From positions 1-64,000 of the forward strand of contig NZ_FOLO01000029.1 of the NCBI RefSeq assembly GCF_900112265.1: a DNA stretch of 64,000 bases, read 5' to 3'. The notes under the pieces are model-generated. The model searched no databases. It was not told the origin of the DNA and saw only the letters and a program-made list of their open reading frames with translations. Position 1 is the first letter of the stretch, and each line of letters starts with the position of its first letter. Shown piece after piece: positions 27,457 to 37,242 of the stretch. This stretch comes from Pseudoalteromonas denitrificans DSM 6059 (lineage in GTDB: Bacteria > Pseudomonadota > Gammaproteobacteria > Enterobacterales > Alteromonadaceae). The position numbers and the translations under genes were made by a program.

Positions 27457-30114
27457 TTATTCGCTGTTTGTAATTGCTAAACCTGTATTGATTTGTTTTT
27501 CTATTTCCTGCCTAGATAATGCACTTTGATAAAATTTAAATTCATCTAACATACCTGAGAAATACCTTGAACCTGAACGCCATTGTCCAACACCTAATCT
27601 AAATTCTTGTTCAGTATTAAAAAATAACTCAATATTTTGAGGAAAAACATATTGATAAACTTCACGCCCATTAGAGAATACTTTAACGCTGCGCGTTGCA
27701 TTATTAAAAGTTAAAGCTAAGTGAGACCATATATTGCGTTCTAATACGATATTAGGAATGATATGCTTTGAATTAATATAAAAAAGTACTTCCCCTTTAT
27801 CATTAATACTCAAAGATATGTCACCTTGGCGATTTAAACGAGGTCGGCCAAATGCCTCACCTCCTAAGCTAAAATCATTCACATTGATCCAAAACATTAA
27901 ACTGAAATCTTGGTTAATCTCAGTATTTATCATGGGATCTGAAATAATAATTTCATCATTAATATCATCAAAAACAACGGCTTTACCAACGACTCCTTCA
28001 ACTAAGTCAATATTTCCTTTAACTTCAGTTGAAACATTATTCATTACATCCATTGCTGGCGCCTGTGTATTATCAAAATTCAGGTGAAACATCGCGGCAG
28101 TCACTTTGTTTTCCGTGCAATTTAGGACATTATTTTTGGCGCTATAAGTAAGGTTAGCATCATTTAAATCAATAAAATTAACTTGTGCTGTAGCACAGAC
28201 CTGATTATTAACAATTTGAGTATCATTTGCTTCGCTACCTAATCTCACCATATATACAGATCCATTAACTGAAAAATGATTATTATTAACTAGGTTATTA
28301 TTACCTTGCACAACCTCATTACGGCCTTTATCTATGCTCACACCAACCCAACTTGTTGTTGGGAAATTTTGTATCATTTGATTATTTTCAACAATAGAGT
28401 CATGCCCTGTAAGTACCAAAGCAACTTGATTTTCCTCTCCACTTGCCTCAATTTTATTTGACTCAAAGAATATATTATTGACCTGCTCTCCAACTTTACT
28501 CGTTCCTGGACCTATATTTACAACTATATCTGTGTTTGATTTAAAAAGATTTTCTTTGATCAAGACCCTGCTAGTCGGATAATTTTCAGCCGCCTGCACA
28601 GGGTTAACATCGCAATCATCCAATACAATACAGTCACCCATATTATGTAGCTTTAGTGCATGTTTATTAGGAGAAGGTTCAGAAAAAACATTATGACTAA
28701 TCACAGATTTTTGGGCTAATGGCATTCTTAATATATGCTCTGCACGTCGTGTTTTAGCATCTTTCATCGTTGTTCCCATAATCATATGTCTATGGGCGGG
28801 TAAATAAGTAACATTGCCTCCAGACTTACAGTTATTATTTGTTAAAACAGTCATCATTTGAAGTTTATAGTTATTCCATAATGTATCCCATTGCATTTCA
28901 GAAATAGCTGTTTTTTTATCCCCAATATGCCAATCAGGCATACTAGGTGATGCACATTCGGTATTTTCAGGATCGTAAATATCAGCACTTCCTGCACCTA
29001 GTTTTTCAAATTTAGAATTAAAAATACCAATAAGATCATGAGGTACCTTTTGTCCATAAGTACGTCCAATAACAGCCGTATCAAACTTTTCAATATCAAG
29101 ACGATTAAGTGTCACTTTACTCACACTGCCATGTAAATTTATCGCTCTATTAGAATCACCACAAATATGTGTCATCGACAAATCTGAAACTCTAATATCT
29201 GTACTGCCATCTGCCAAAATTAACAAGTCTGAGTAACGTTTCGCACCTAAGGTTTTTAGTATTGGCGCATTACCACATCTGTCTTGACTTATATTTTTAC
29301 ACAAGCCAAAAGCACCAAGTGTACTTCCACTAAAGTGATTTAAATATAATGAACGAGAGAAAATAAAGCTTTCTCCTCGATGAAACAATAAACGTTTATT
29401 TGAATTAATATAAGGTGTGATTTGTTCTACAGGTATTAAAGAGGCTTTATATTTTTCAACCTCAGTTTGACAATCCCATTGCTGTTCATAATCTAAATAT
29501 TCAAAAGTACTATTATGGTCATAATTCAGCGCATACTCTTTATAAGGATTCCAGATCCGCTGTTCTTTTTGCATGCTTCCTTTAAATTGTCCTAAAGCTA
29601 ATAACTCATCTATGTTAGGTTCAGGCGTTAATTGCACTTGCTGCGCATTATCAGGACAAGCTGTAAAATCTCCAGACATTGAAAAACAAATTGTATTTTC
29701 ATCAAAATAGAATTCATCAGGATCTGTTACCTCAACAGATATTGTTTTTATAATCGACTCAAAAACCCCCGCTTTACTTGAAATTTCAACGCTTACCTCA
29801 TAATGCCCCGGCGTTTCAAAAATATGCCCGGTAATAAAACCCTGATCAGTATTTTTGGGTTTTTGGTTAGTAGCCCAATATTCACCTTGGTCATCTCCAA
29901 AATTCCATGAATAATTAATATCACGAAAAGGGTCTAATTCTTGATTATTATGAAGCACTTTTGCGACATCAAAATGTACACTTAATGGCGCAGGTCCTAA
30001 GGTTTGAGAGCTAATAATTTCAACTGATTCAACAGGTGTCGCATTAATAGGTTTAATACATATTAATAACAGCAATACAGATAAATTTAAGAACTGAAAC
30101 ATTCGAATTTTCAT
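27457..30114 (-). CDS. Secreted PKD / beta-helix / LamG exoprotein
   Basis: 885 aa. Signal peptide 1-25 (ends INA); PKD domain about 30-130 (YSWNFGDDQGEYW ... GHYEVSVEISSKAG); a right-handed parallel beta-helix about 220-640, rich in N-x-F/V-x-x-N ladders; and a C-terminal LamG/concanavalin-like domain about 670-870 (DFSLMFWINVNDF, WSHLALTFNNATRSVKVFSNG, GMLDEFKFYQSALSRQEI). The architecture suggests a polysaccharide lyase, hydrolase or adhesin on the cell surface. I see no specific catalytic signature, so the substrate is open. Start: ATG with AAGGA upstream. Confidence 0.85.
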   Translation of the reverse strand: MKIRMFQFLNLSVLLLLICIKPINATPVESVEIISSQTLGPAPLSVHFDVAKVLHNNQELDPFRDINYSWNFGDDQGEYWATNQKPKNTDQGFITGHIFETPGHYEVSVEISSKAGVFESIIKTISVEVTDPDEFYFDENTICFSMSGDFTACPDNAQQVQLTPEPNIDELLALGQFKGSMQKEQRIWNPYKEYALNYDHNSTFEYLDYEQQWDCQTEVEKYKASLIPVEQITPYINSNKRLLFHRGESFIFSRSLYLNHFSGSTLGAFGLCKNISQDRCGNAPILKTLGAKRYSDLLILADGSTDIRVSDLSMTHICGDSNRAINLHGSVSKVTLNRLDIEKFDTAVIGRTYGQKVPHDLIGIFNSKFEKLGAGSADIYDPENTECASPSMPDWHIGDKKTAISEMQWDTLWNNYKLQMMTVLTNNNCKSGGNVTYLPAHRHMIMGTTMKDAKTRRAEHILRMPLAQKSVISHNVFSEPSPNKHALKLHNMGDCIVLDDCDVNPVQAAENYPTSRVLIKENLFKSNTDIVVNIGPGTSKVGEQVNNIFFESNKIEASGEENQVALVLTGHDSIVENNQMIQNFPTTSWVGVSIDKGRNEVVQGNNNLVNNNHFSVNGSVYMVRLGSEANDTQIVNNQVCATAQVNFIDLNDANLTYSAKNNVLNCTENKVTAAMFHLNFDNTQAPAMDVMNNVSTEVKGNIDLVEGVVGKAVVFDDINDEIIISDPMINTEINQDFSLMFWINVNDFSLGGEAFGRPRLNRQGDISLSINDKGEVLFYINSKHIIPNIVLERNIWSHLALTFNNATRSVKVFSNGREVYQYVFPQNIELFFNTEQEFRLGVGQWRSGSRYFSGMLDEFKFYQSALSRQEIEKQINTGLAITNSE

Positions 30115-30171
30115 AACTTACATGTCCTTGTAATAAATTGATAAATAACGAGTTAATAACAATGAAATAAA

Positions 30172-30357
30172 TTATTCATAGCCGTACCGTAAAATAAAAA
30201 TTCTAGTTAACAAGATTAAAATAAACAATAAGAACAAATTCCTATTTTTTAACTTATCTTGCATTAAAAATTTTTTTATTTTTCGATTCACATATCTGCT
30301 CTTAAACCGGTCATGTATTACCTGTTGATATATTTCTGAAACTGAGATGATTGGCAT
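30172..30357 (-). CDS. Possible small membrane peptide
   Basis: 61-aa ORF with a basic middle and a C-terminal hydrophobic helix (NLFLLFILILLTRIFIL). A weak AAGAAG precedes the ATG. No family recognised. It lies 57 bp upstream of the beta-helix gene on the same strand. It could be chance. Confidence 0.25.
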   Translation of the reverse strand: MPIISVSEIYQQVIHDRFKSRYVNRKIKKFLMQDKLKNRNLFLLFILILLTRIFILRYGYE

Positions 30358-30434
30358 AATACAAAAACTTCTTTGCCTAATTTAAAAGCAGTTCAAGCAA
30401 AGAATTAAAGATAATGAATAAATGCAGGAAAAAA

Positions 30435-30851
30435 ATGACAACAATTACCTATCATCATAAGTCGAAAAGTATTGCCGTAGATAGCAGAATAAGCACTCAT
30501 AATTTTGTATGCATTGATGATGCGAAAAAATGGTTTACTTATGGTAAAGATAAAGTTCTGGCCTGTGGAGAATGCTCAGATGTTTATGAGCTACAGCGAG
30601 ACTGGGAAAGTGATAAATTTTCTCCTTTAAAATGTGAGTTTATTTTAATGCGAGAAAAAAAAGTATTTTACGGCTTTATTCAAAATGGTCGAAAACACAT
30701 CGAGCCGTTAACTTATAATTTTGCTATAGGTTCAGGAAAGTTATGGGCCATGGCTGCAATGGACTTTGGCAAAAATGCAATACAAGCTGTTGAGTATGCA
30801 ATCACACGAGATAAAAGTACTGGCGGACCGGTTAATGTGTTTAAAATATAA
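30435..30851 (+). CDS. Orphan HslV-like (proteasome-type) Ntn-hydrolase
   Basis: 138 aa from ATG 30435, chosen because AGGA lies upstream and because processing of fMet exposes the Thr of MTTITYHH as an N-terminal nucleophile, as in HslV (TTIVSVRR). The fold markers follow in order: IAVDSRIS (active-site Asp), DDAKKWFTYGKDKVLACGE (basic residue near position 30, then the G-x-A-G-like strand), and TYNFAIGSGKLWAMAAMDFGKNAIQAVEYA. It is shorter than HslV (about 175 aa), no HslU ATPase is adjacent, and similar stand-alone proteins occur in phages. Peptidase activity is inferred. Confidence 0.8.
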   Translation: MTTITYHHKSKSIAVDSRISTHNFVCIDDAKKWFTYGKDKVLACGECSDVYELQRDWESDKFSPLKCEFILMREKKVFYGFIQNGRKHIEPLTYNFAIGSGKLWAMAAMDFGKNAIQAVEYAITRDKSTGGPVNVFKI

Positions 30852-30948
30852 AAAGTCAAAAAAATAAGTAAAGTATTCATAGTAATACTTTACTCATTAT
30901 CACCATTTTTGCTAATAAATTAATCTTAAAAAAACTAAATATAAGTTT

Positions 30949-33102
30949 TTATTCAGATGTAGAGTTTAATTTATAAACAGTTCTAGGATGATTGTATATT
31001 GCATCTTTTCGTTCATAAAAATTTGAATACTTTCTATCCCTTGTATAGATAATATCAGAACGATTTCCAAACTGGCCTATTAATCGCCAAGTATCTGTCA
31101 AATAAAGTACACATCCTTCAGTTTCTTCATAACGACACTCACGCGTAGATTGACCATTATCATTAACTACTCTACTAATGGTTAAGGTGCCGTCTTCGTT
31201 CAGCTTCCAGCTGCCAATACCATAGTTTGAATCTGCCTCACCATTTTCATGTAATTCATACTCTATTCCTAGAGTAAAAGGTGTACCATAGTATGTATAC
31301 TTTCCGGGAATATCCGCAAGGTCCCAACTCATTTTAGAGCTTATAATCGCACCTTTATTTATATACTCATCACTATCAGTGGCATTGCCAGTAATGTTAT
31401 TGCAAAAATTGTAGATATACCCCTTGGTTTCACACTGAAAGTGGTTTCCACCAACTTCATTTGTTAACTGACTCCAGGACACAACCCTTTCTTCAGATTC
31501 ACCATCCGCAGGAAAAGTCAGTTCTAACACCCCATCAGTATTTTGCCAGTTAAAATCAATATCTAATAAAGTCGCATGGCCAGTTCCATCTTCATTTAAT
31601 TTAAACTCATCAATTTTAGCGTATATTTTTTTGCTTTCATCACTGATAAATATATTATCGACTGGTAAGTAGGCTATACCAGCATCAATTTGGTTTATTG
31701 AAACATTTCCAGAGTCTCTTATTGCTGTAGAAATTAACGTTTCTGTAAATATTTCATCTTCAAACAACCCCTCTGGTGAATGTTTCTTTTTAGTTGTGGT
31801 TAATAAAATGACATCTGAATTGCCTCCGCTATCAAGACGTTTTAATTCATAACTCATATCTGTTATTTCAGCATCAACATAAACATAAATAGGAGTCATA
31901 TAAACATAATCTAAAATTTCTTCAATTCTGTATGTTGTAACCGGTTTACTCACTACTGCTGAGATCACACCGTTGGTTTCAGTAAAATCAAAAGTATTAC
32001 CTTCTTGTGTACCCTGCCCAGCATCAAAACGAAAAGTTAAGCCCCCTGTAATATTTCTATTGATAAAAGAATAGGCTTTAGGTGCTGTAAATGGTGAATA
32101 TGTATCTATTAACGCATTATCGTTATAAACTTCTTGCTCTACGGTTTTATATTCAGGCCATGTTTCCACACCACGTAAATAACTATCCATTACAAGTGGG
32201 CTTTCAATTAATGCCAGAGTATCAGATACTTCTTCAGGAAGTGTTAATATTTCATTTAAATCAGATTTTTCAGTCGCCATTTTTATTGCAGTTGCAAGTT
32301 TGATGACTTCAACACCATCTATATTTTGCAAAATATTCTCATATTGAACGCCACTTAACATGGCTTGATCATTATTTGCAAATTTAGCTAATGCATATTG
32401 CGCTGTGGTAATGATGGAAATGTTGACTGAAAACTCTTCATCTCTGGTAAGTATATTATCTTCACCAGCAAGTTCTCTTAATTCAGCTAGAGTACCCAGT
32501 AATGAAATTAAACCCGTTTTAGTGTGTGTTTCAACACCTTTGGCAATAATTGAAATAAATGCATCTGCTTCAGAGTCATCCAGTAATAAATCAACCGTGT
32601 ACTCACCATTTTCATTGGCTAAAACTTCAATTGGGGCTTCATGTCCTGCAATATTAACTTCAATTTTTGCATTGCTTAAGGTTGATCCGATTGCCTGTCC
32701 AGTGATTGTAAGTGCTAAGGTTACTTGCTCCACATTTACAACACTTTCAGATACTATAATATCTCCATCAGTATCAGTAAAAGTTAGAGACAAACCAATT
32801 ATGGCATCTTCTGATACTTCAGGTGCAGTAAAAGAAACATTGGCTTTATCAGCATCGATTAAGGTTACAGCCGGGCCAGACGTTTGTTTCCACTGATAAC
32901 GGTACAAAGAACTACCTTGGCCACTAACAATCGCATCGACAATCACATCAGCCTTTTCATTCACAGTTAAATCTGCGACTGTGATCGTGGGAGTTATATT
33001 AACCTCTGAAATGCTTTCTTTAGTATCACTACTCCCGCCACAGCCCATTAAAATTAAACCACTTATGCTAAGTGATATTTTTAAAAATTGATAAAATTTC
33101 AT
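30949..33102 (-). CDS. PKD/Ig-like lipoprotein
   Basis: 717 aa lipoprotein with lipobox LILMG-Cys21 followed by GGSSD, pointing to an outer-membrane or surface anchor. Residues about 35-125 form a PKD/REJ-like Ig domain (YRYQWKQTSGPAVTLIDADKA..FTAPEV), followed by a carboxypeptidase-regulatory-like segment around 130-200. The remaining 500 residues are acidic and of no family I recognise. Such proteins are common among surface lipoproteins of Alteromonadales. Start: ATG with CGGA upstream. Confidence 0.8.
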   Translation of the reverse strand: MKFYQFLKISLSISGLILMGCGGSSDTKESISEVNITPTITVADLTVNEKADVIVDAIVSGQGSSLYRYQWKQTSGPAVTLIDADKANVSFTAPEVSEDAIIGLSLTFTDTDGDIIVSESVVNVEQVTLALTITGQAIGSTLSNAKIEVNIAGHEAPIEVLANENGEYTVDLLLDDSEADAFISIIAKGVETHTKTGLISLLGTLAELRELAGEDNILTRDEEFSVNISIITTAQYALAKFANNDQAMLSGVQYENILQNIDGVEVIKLATAIKMATEKSDLNEILTLPEEVSDTLALIESPLVMDSYLRGVETWPEYKTVEQEVYNDNALIDTYSPFTAPKAYSFINRNITGGLTFRFDAGQGTQEGNTFDFTETNGVISAVVSKPVTTYRIEEILDYVYMTPIYVYVDAEITDMSYELKRLDSGGNSDVILLTTTKKKHSPEGLFEDEIFTETLISTAIRDSGNVSINQIDAGIAYLPVDNIFISDESKKIYAKIDEFKLNEDGTGHATLLDIDFNWQNTDGVLELTFPADGESEERVVSWSQLTNEVGGNHFQCETKGYIYNFCNNITGNATDSDEYINKGAIISSKMSWDLADIPGKYTYYGTPFTLGIEYELHENGEADSNYGIGSWKLNEDGTLTISRVVNDNGQSTRECRYEETEGCVLYLTDTWRLIGQFGNRSDIIYTRDRKYSNFYERKDAIYNHPRTVYKLNSTSE

Positions 33103-33549
33103 AATAATCCGTTTATTTAACTACTTACATGATTCCTACGTTTTAAAATCATGATCAAATGTTGCACTTTTCACAAATGCATTGATAAAACGCGAGAATT
33201 ATATAGCTTGGTTGTTCTTATCACAATTATAATAATTTAAAACCAGATTAGGTTAGCTTACTAAAAGGTACTAATTTGTAGTAGTGTCATTACCAAGGGA
33301 AACTGTCGGACTAATTACCGAGCGACTTTGTCGTAGTACCATATCAAGATAGTGTTAAATCAGCAATTGAACAGTCATTGTTAGGCTATTTTTAGCAATG
33401 ACTGTGAACGTAGTACCCTCAACGCACTGGTGTTCATATTTTCTCTCAACCATATATACCTAACACCATTAGCATCTTAAAAACAAAAGCCCAATGTTTC
33501 ACATTGGGCTTTCTTAATTCAAACTATTTTAAATTATTAACCGACTAAA
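33103..33549. other. Intergenic region with hairpins
   Basis: 447 bp. It contains a 10-bp inverted repeat ACAGTCATTG / CAATGACTGT (33371-33380, 33396-33405) and the nuclease terminator at 33486. GTAGTACC occurs twice (near 33333 and 33410) and AGTACC/GGTACT arms flank about 70 bp. This may be a worn mobile-element remnant; no transposase is visible. Confidence 0.4.
33486..33512 (-). terminator. Terminator of the endonuclease gene
   Basis: AAAGCCCAATGT and ACATTGGGCTTT form a 12-bp perfect stem with a 3-nt loop, 38 bp beyond the stop codon at 33550. A T-rich stretch follows on the minus strand. Confidence 0.9.
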
Positions 33550-35817
33550 TCAAAACTGAATTGACCAAAAGTTTAGCTGACCTTCATCTTTTTTAGCTTT
33601 ATCTTTAATGACAAGTTTCCATGTACCAGAAGCGTTACCTGACACATCTAGGGTATAGGTTTCTAATACATCTTGGCCATCATCATGACGGTCTTTTGAT
33701 TTTAGTTTATAAACATGACCTTCTGGAGATTTAAGTTTGATCTTTAAATCACCACGATAAGAATGCGTAATATCCACTTTAACATCAATTGTACTGGTAA
33801 ACGCTTCACGCTCTACATCAATTTTACTGACAGTGCGCTTTTTATCTTCAATTGCCATCACTGTATTATTTTCAAAATAAGATTGTTCAACCACAATTAC
33901 ATCAAATGTATGAGTAATACTCGTTTGAGCACCACTATTATCCGTAACAATTAAAGTAACAGTAAAAGACCCTTCATTAGCAAAAACATGCTCAGTGCGC
34001 ATATTCTCACCTTGACTTTGGTCACCAAAGTCCCACATATATTGTGTTATTTCGCCATCTTCATCAATACTTGAACTTGCATCAAATTGGCAATTTAGGT
34101 TTTCACACGAATATGTAAAAGCCGCTTGAGGTGCTACATTTGGCAAAGGAAAACGCTGATTGCTATTAATATTACCCTTTGACTCTGCAGCTGATGCTTG
34201 CCAAGTAAATTCAGCGTAATTAGCGCCATTTCCGATAAGTTGTAATGAAGTACCCGCGACGGTAGAAGATGTTTCTGAAACACCTATATCAATAGACTGC
34301 ATACCATCAGCTGTACCACCACTTGCAGAAAATGCCCCTTCATAGCTTAAAAACTGAACCGCTTCACCTGCTGAATTGATTAATGCAAAACCATCTGGAC
34401 CACCATTTTGAATGCCTGATATTAAAAAGCTCAATGCGCCAAAACCATTTTGTTGATCCGAAATAATGCCACTTAACTGAGTTGTATTATATATTGCGCC
34501 ACCATTACCGTTATATAATTCTAACGACCATCCCGTTAAATCTGTTCCTGCAATGCCTGCAATCTCTATGAATTCATTCACATCGCTACTTGCGTTATCG
34601 TAATGAAATTCATTGATCCATGCATTGCTTGAAACTATCACCACTTCAGTTGCCGCAGCTGTAATTTCATTACTATGACCTGATTCATTTGCAGAATAGT
34701 CACTTGCTGTTACCACATAAAAATATGATTTTAAAGCGATTACATTTTCATCAGTAAAAGTATTTGTTCGTACAACAGATGCATTCAGTTTTGTATAGTT
34801 CCCACCAGCAGTTTCACTTCGGTAAATATTATAGCCATTTAAGTCGGCTTCTGAATTGGCATTCCAAGTTAAAGCAACTTTTCCTGCTAATTCAGTTCCC
34901 GCTAATCCACTTGGTGCATTAGGTGCAATAAGGTCAACTTCACCATTACAAACCGACTCAAATACACAGGCGACATATTCTGGGTGATCGACAAATGGGT
35001 TTCTATTGCCTTGAAAACTAAAAACAGTATCTGTATGGCGTCTTTCGAAGTCATCTACAGGGTCAATTTTATGCCATTGAAGTAATGTACTTTTCAGTCC
35101 CATATATGCAACTGAACCGTTAGATCCGGTATTAGAGGAGTCAATTAAATTACGATCATCAGTTAAAATAAGATCAGGCTCAGTAATACCCGTTTCATTA
35201 TGCACGCCACCTTCATAACGAATAGCCATATACATAAGTGCTCTGGCAACATCACCTTTTCTTGCATCCCAAGTTTCCCAACTTCCCGCAGAGAAAGAGC
35301 CATCAGTCCAATTAGAATTAATTCCACCGCGATCATTATTAGTTTCGGTTACTTTTTCACTACAGCTCTCACTACAATCCGCATAAGGTTTATTAGACCT
35401 ACTTGAATTGTAACCACTGTCTGCAATAAATAAATGATGGGCATCTGTATACGGGTAGTTGCTAGAACCATCATCTGGAAAACCGTAAGACTTTGGCCAT
35501 GTATGCTCTCTGTTATAAAAAGAGTTACCACCACCTTCTTTTGCATAGCTTGCATTACGATATATGGTTATAACATTTTGCGAATTATTTGGATCTTGAT
35601 CAGCAGTTTCTAAAATATCCCATGTATCAGTTTCAGAAGAGGTATATGGAAATCTTTTATGATCATCAATTATTGCATGTAATGAATTTCTTAATGCTCC
35701 AGCAGATGATGTATCAGCAGCATCATAATAATTAGCAGGTATTTCTGCTAATGAAGGTGCACAAATACATGCACCAATGACTAAACTCAAAAGAGGGTTA
35801 GCGTATTTAAATTCCAT
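33550..35817 (-). CDS. Secreted endonuclease I with FN3, lamin-tail, PKD and P domains
   Basis: 755 aa. Signal peptide 1-24 (ends SLA). An EndA/Bsn-type nuclease spans about 25-285, with the beta-beta-alpha metal motif NREHTWPKS (catalytic His105) and DAHHLFIAD. Then come FN3 (about 300-392), a lamin-tail LTD domain (about 398-545, INEFHYDNASSDVNEFIEI), PKD (about 560-640, YMWDFGDQSQGE) and a C-terminal proprotein-convertase P domain (about 645-755, HSYRGDLKIKLKSPEGH). It is an extracellular nuclease for DNA scavenging or biofilm turnover. Start: ATG behind AAGGAAACAGG. Confidence 0.93.
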   Translation of the reverse strand: MEFKYANPLLSLVIGACICAPSLAEIPANYYDAADTSSAGALRNSLHAIIDDHKRFPYTSSETDTWDILETADQDPNNSQNVITIYRNASYAKEGGGNSFYNREHTWPKSYGFPDDGSSNYPYTDAHHLFIADSGYNSSRSNKPYADCSESCSEKVTETNNDRGGINSNWTDGSFSAGSWETWDARKGDVARALMYMAIRYEGGVHNETGITEPDLILTDDRNLIDSSNTGSNGSVAYMGLKSTLLQWHKIDPVDDFERRHTDTVFSFQGNRNPFVDHPEYVACVFESVCNGEVDLIAPNAPSGLAGTELAGKVALTWNANSEADLNGYNIYRSETAGGNYTKLNASVVRTNTFTDENVIALKSYFYVVTASDYSANESGHSNEITAAATEVVIVSSNAWINEFHYDNASSDVNEFIEIAGIAGTDLTGWSLELYNGNGGAIYNTTQLSGIISDQQNGFGALSFLISGIQNGGPDGFALINSAGEAVQFLSYEGAFSASGGTADGMQSIDIGVSETSSTVAGTSLQLIGNGANYAEFTWQASAAESKGNINSNQRFPLPNVAPQAAFTYSCENLNCQFDASSSIDEDGEITQYMWDFGDQSQGENMRTEHVFANEGSFTVTLIVTDNSGAQTSITHTFDVIVVEQSYFENNTVMAIEDKKRTVSKIDVEREAFTSTIDVKVDITHSYRGDLKIKLKSPEGHVYKLKSKDRHDDGQDVLETYTLDVSGNASGTWKLVIKDKAKKDEGQLNFWSIQF

Positions 35818-36119
35818 CCTGTTTCCTTGCTTTTATTGTTAATATGTTGTAATTAATAAATTTTCTTTGTACACAAATTTGCAACGTGCAGATAATAAAC
35901 AATAATTCAAGACAAACAAGTAAACATTTCACTTTTTATTAAAATCAATTGGATTAATTACTCTAAGCTGTGTTTTTAAACCCAATCAACATGATTCATA
36001 AAAATATAATATTAATAGTGTTCCCAATTATTTTTAGTTATGGGATATTAGAGTGCGATAAAGTTTGAGGCCAAGATTTTTATAAAGCCACAATTAATAC
36101 ATTTTTTACGAGGACTTGA
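35818..36119. other. Divergent intergenic region
   Basis: 302 AT-rich bases between the nuclease gene and the DUF6176 gene. Promoters for both are expected. I see no repeat, RNA gene or ORF. Confidence 0.5.
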
Positions 36120-36458
36120 ATGATGGAATTTGCATCGGGGTTAATTAAACTTAAACCCGGAACTGAAGATAAAGTTGATGAGTGGAAAAATACAATTGCT
36201 TCAAGACTTGATGAAGCAGCCGCAACTTTGCAAGATGAAGAAGTGCAAATTGAATCTTGGTTTAAAATAGACATTGATGGTAATAAATATCTGTTATGGT
36301 ATTTGCGAGCAAAATCTATAAAGCGTGTTTTTGAAGTCTCTATGACATTAAAACACCCGATTGATCAGTTTCATTATACACTTATGGCTGAAATCACTGC
36401 AAATAACGGCAACATTTTAGCGGAACCTTTGCTCGATGTCCCCCGAGACAATACTTAA
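36120..36458 (+). CDS. DUF6176-family small protein
   Basis: 112 aa, cytoplasmic, with the family pattern (I-K-L-K-P-G-x-E-D-K-V-D-E-W ... RLDEAAATLQDEEVQIESWF ... YLLWYLRAKSI). Predicted to be a compact alpha/beta protein resembling an antibiotic-biosynthesis-monooxygenase-like ferredoxin fold. The function is unknown. The ATG has GAGG six bases upstream; the next codon is also ATG. Confidence 0.75.
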   Translation: MMEFASGLIKLKPGTEDKVDEWKNTIASRLDEAAATLQDEEVQIESWFKIDIDGNKYLLWYLRAKSIKRVFEVSMTLKHPIDQFHYTLMAEITANNGNILAEPLLDVPRDNT

Positions 36459-36506
36459 TCAAAAAACTTTAAATGATAACTTTAATAAAAAATGAAGGAG
36501 CATTAA

Positions 36507-36665
36507 ATGCAAGTCGGTGATATATATTTAAATAAAATAATAAAATTAAAAGTAAAAATATTATTAGTTACCAGCTCACAAATAAAGCTAAAAGAAATGG
36601 AAGATAATGAAGAATTTTTCTTAGAATTAGATGACTTCATTTTAAATTATGACAAAACCAAATAA
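36507..36665 (+). CDS. Small acidic-tailed protein, 52 aa
   Basis: A short ORF (MQVGDIYLNK ... DFILNYDKTK) with a near-perfect GAAGGAG ribosome site six bases before the ATG. It starts 48 bp after the DUF6176 gene and is likely cotranscribed with it. The N-terminal half is basic and hydrophobic, the C-terminal half acidic. No family recognised. The ribosome site and spacing are the main support. Confidence 0.55.
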   Translation: MQVGDIYLNKIIKLKVKILLVTSSQIKLKEMEDNEEFFLELDDFILNYDKTK

Positions 36666-36868
36666 CTTATATCTCCCCTTCAATACCTAAACATTCTCAA
36701 TGATTTAAAGGGATAATATAGATTTATTTGAAATAGAATACTTTGATCGTGTCATATTGATATAAAAGCAAATGAATGAGACTGCCTATGGCTAAAATTT
36801 TATGGCAAGATAAACAACCATTGGCAGACAACATTTAGAAATAAAGAGCTTTTATAAGCTTTTGCTCT

Positions 36869-36976
36869 TTAAGTAAAGTCAGTACATAAACCTGCTTGTT
36901 CTCCACCTGGATGATAATATGGCTCATCTAATAAATTTGTAATGTAAAATTTAATTCCAGTTAAGAGTTTAACCAT
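36869..36976 (-). CDS. Possible 35-aa peptide or gene remnant
   Basis: Reads MVKLLTGIKFYITNLLDEPY then YHPGGEQAGLCTDFT, a composition that looks protein-like. No Shine-Dalgarno sequence is visible. A hairpin AAAGAGC / GCTCTTT (36843-36870) directly follows the stop on the minus strand, as expected for the 3' end of a gene. It is more likely the tail of a decayed gene than a functional peptide. Confidence 0.2.
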   Translation of the reverse strand: MVKLLTGIKFYITNLLDEPYYHPGGEQAGLCTDFT

Positions 36977-37196
36977 TTAAGTGTTTAATCAACTTTAGTC
37001 GTTCTATAGCCTCTTTGATGTACAATCACAGAGATGCAGCGTCTGTACCTATAAAATTAAAACCTTAAACACAAAACCTCAATTAACAATTTTTCAATTG
37101 TAAGATTACGTATAACAACTGGTTTTAAAATCGCATTCTCCTCAAATATGCGCAGTACTGAAATCTGTCTAGTGAAACCTGGGAAGTCCAAACAAA

Positions 37197-37228
37197 TAAA
37201 AAGCCAATACATAGAGAGGTATTGACTT
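37197..37228 (-). terminator. Terminator of yajD
   Basis: AAGCCAATAC / GTATTGACTT stem (one mismatch) with an 8-nt loop, followed by a T-rich tail on the minus strand. It lies 15 bp beyond the yajD stop. Confidence 0.75.
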
Positions 37229-37242
37229 AAATTATTTTAAAC

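Larger units (their letters stand above)
36666..37242. other. 577-bp stretch without a clear gene
   Basis: Contains a rightward 16-codon ORF from 36788 that looks like a broken gene start, a leftward 35-codon ORF (36976 to 36869; see separate entry) with a hairpin at its end, and the yajD terminator near 37200. The rest is AT-rich and featureless. It looks like decayed coding sequence. Confidence 0.4.

Noticed and set aside
33241-33420. Possible insertion-sequence remnant (AGTACC/GGTACT arms, repeated GTAGTACC)
   Set aside because: No transposase fragment and no clear target duplication; left as an intergenic note.
36788-36838. 16-codon ORF MAKILWQDKQPLADNI
   Set aside because: Looks like a gene start broken by a stop; no continuation in another frame was found, so it is noted only as possible decay.
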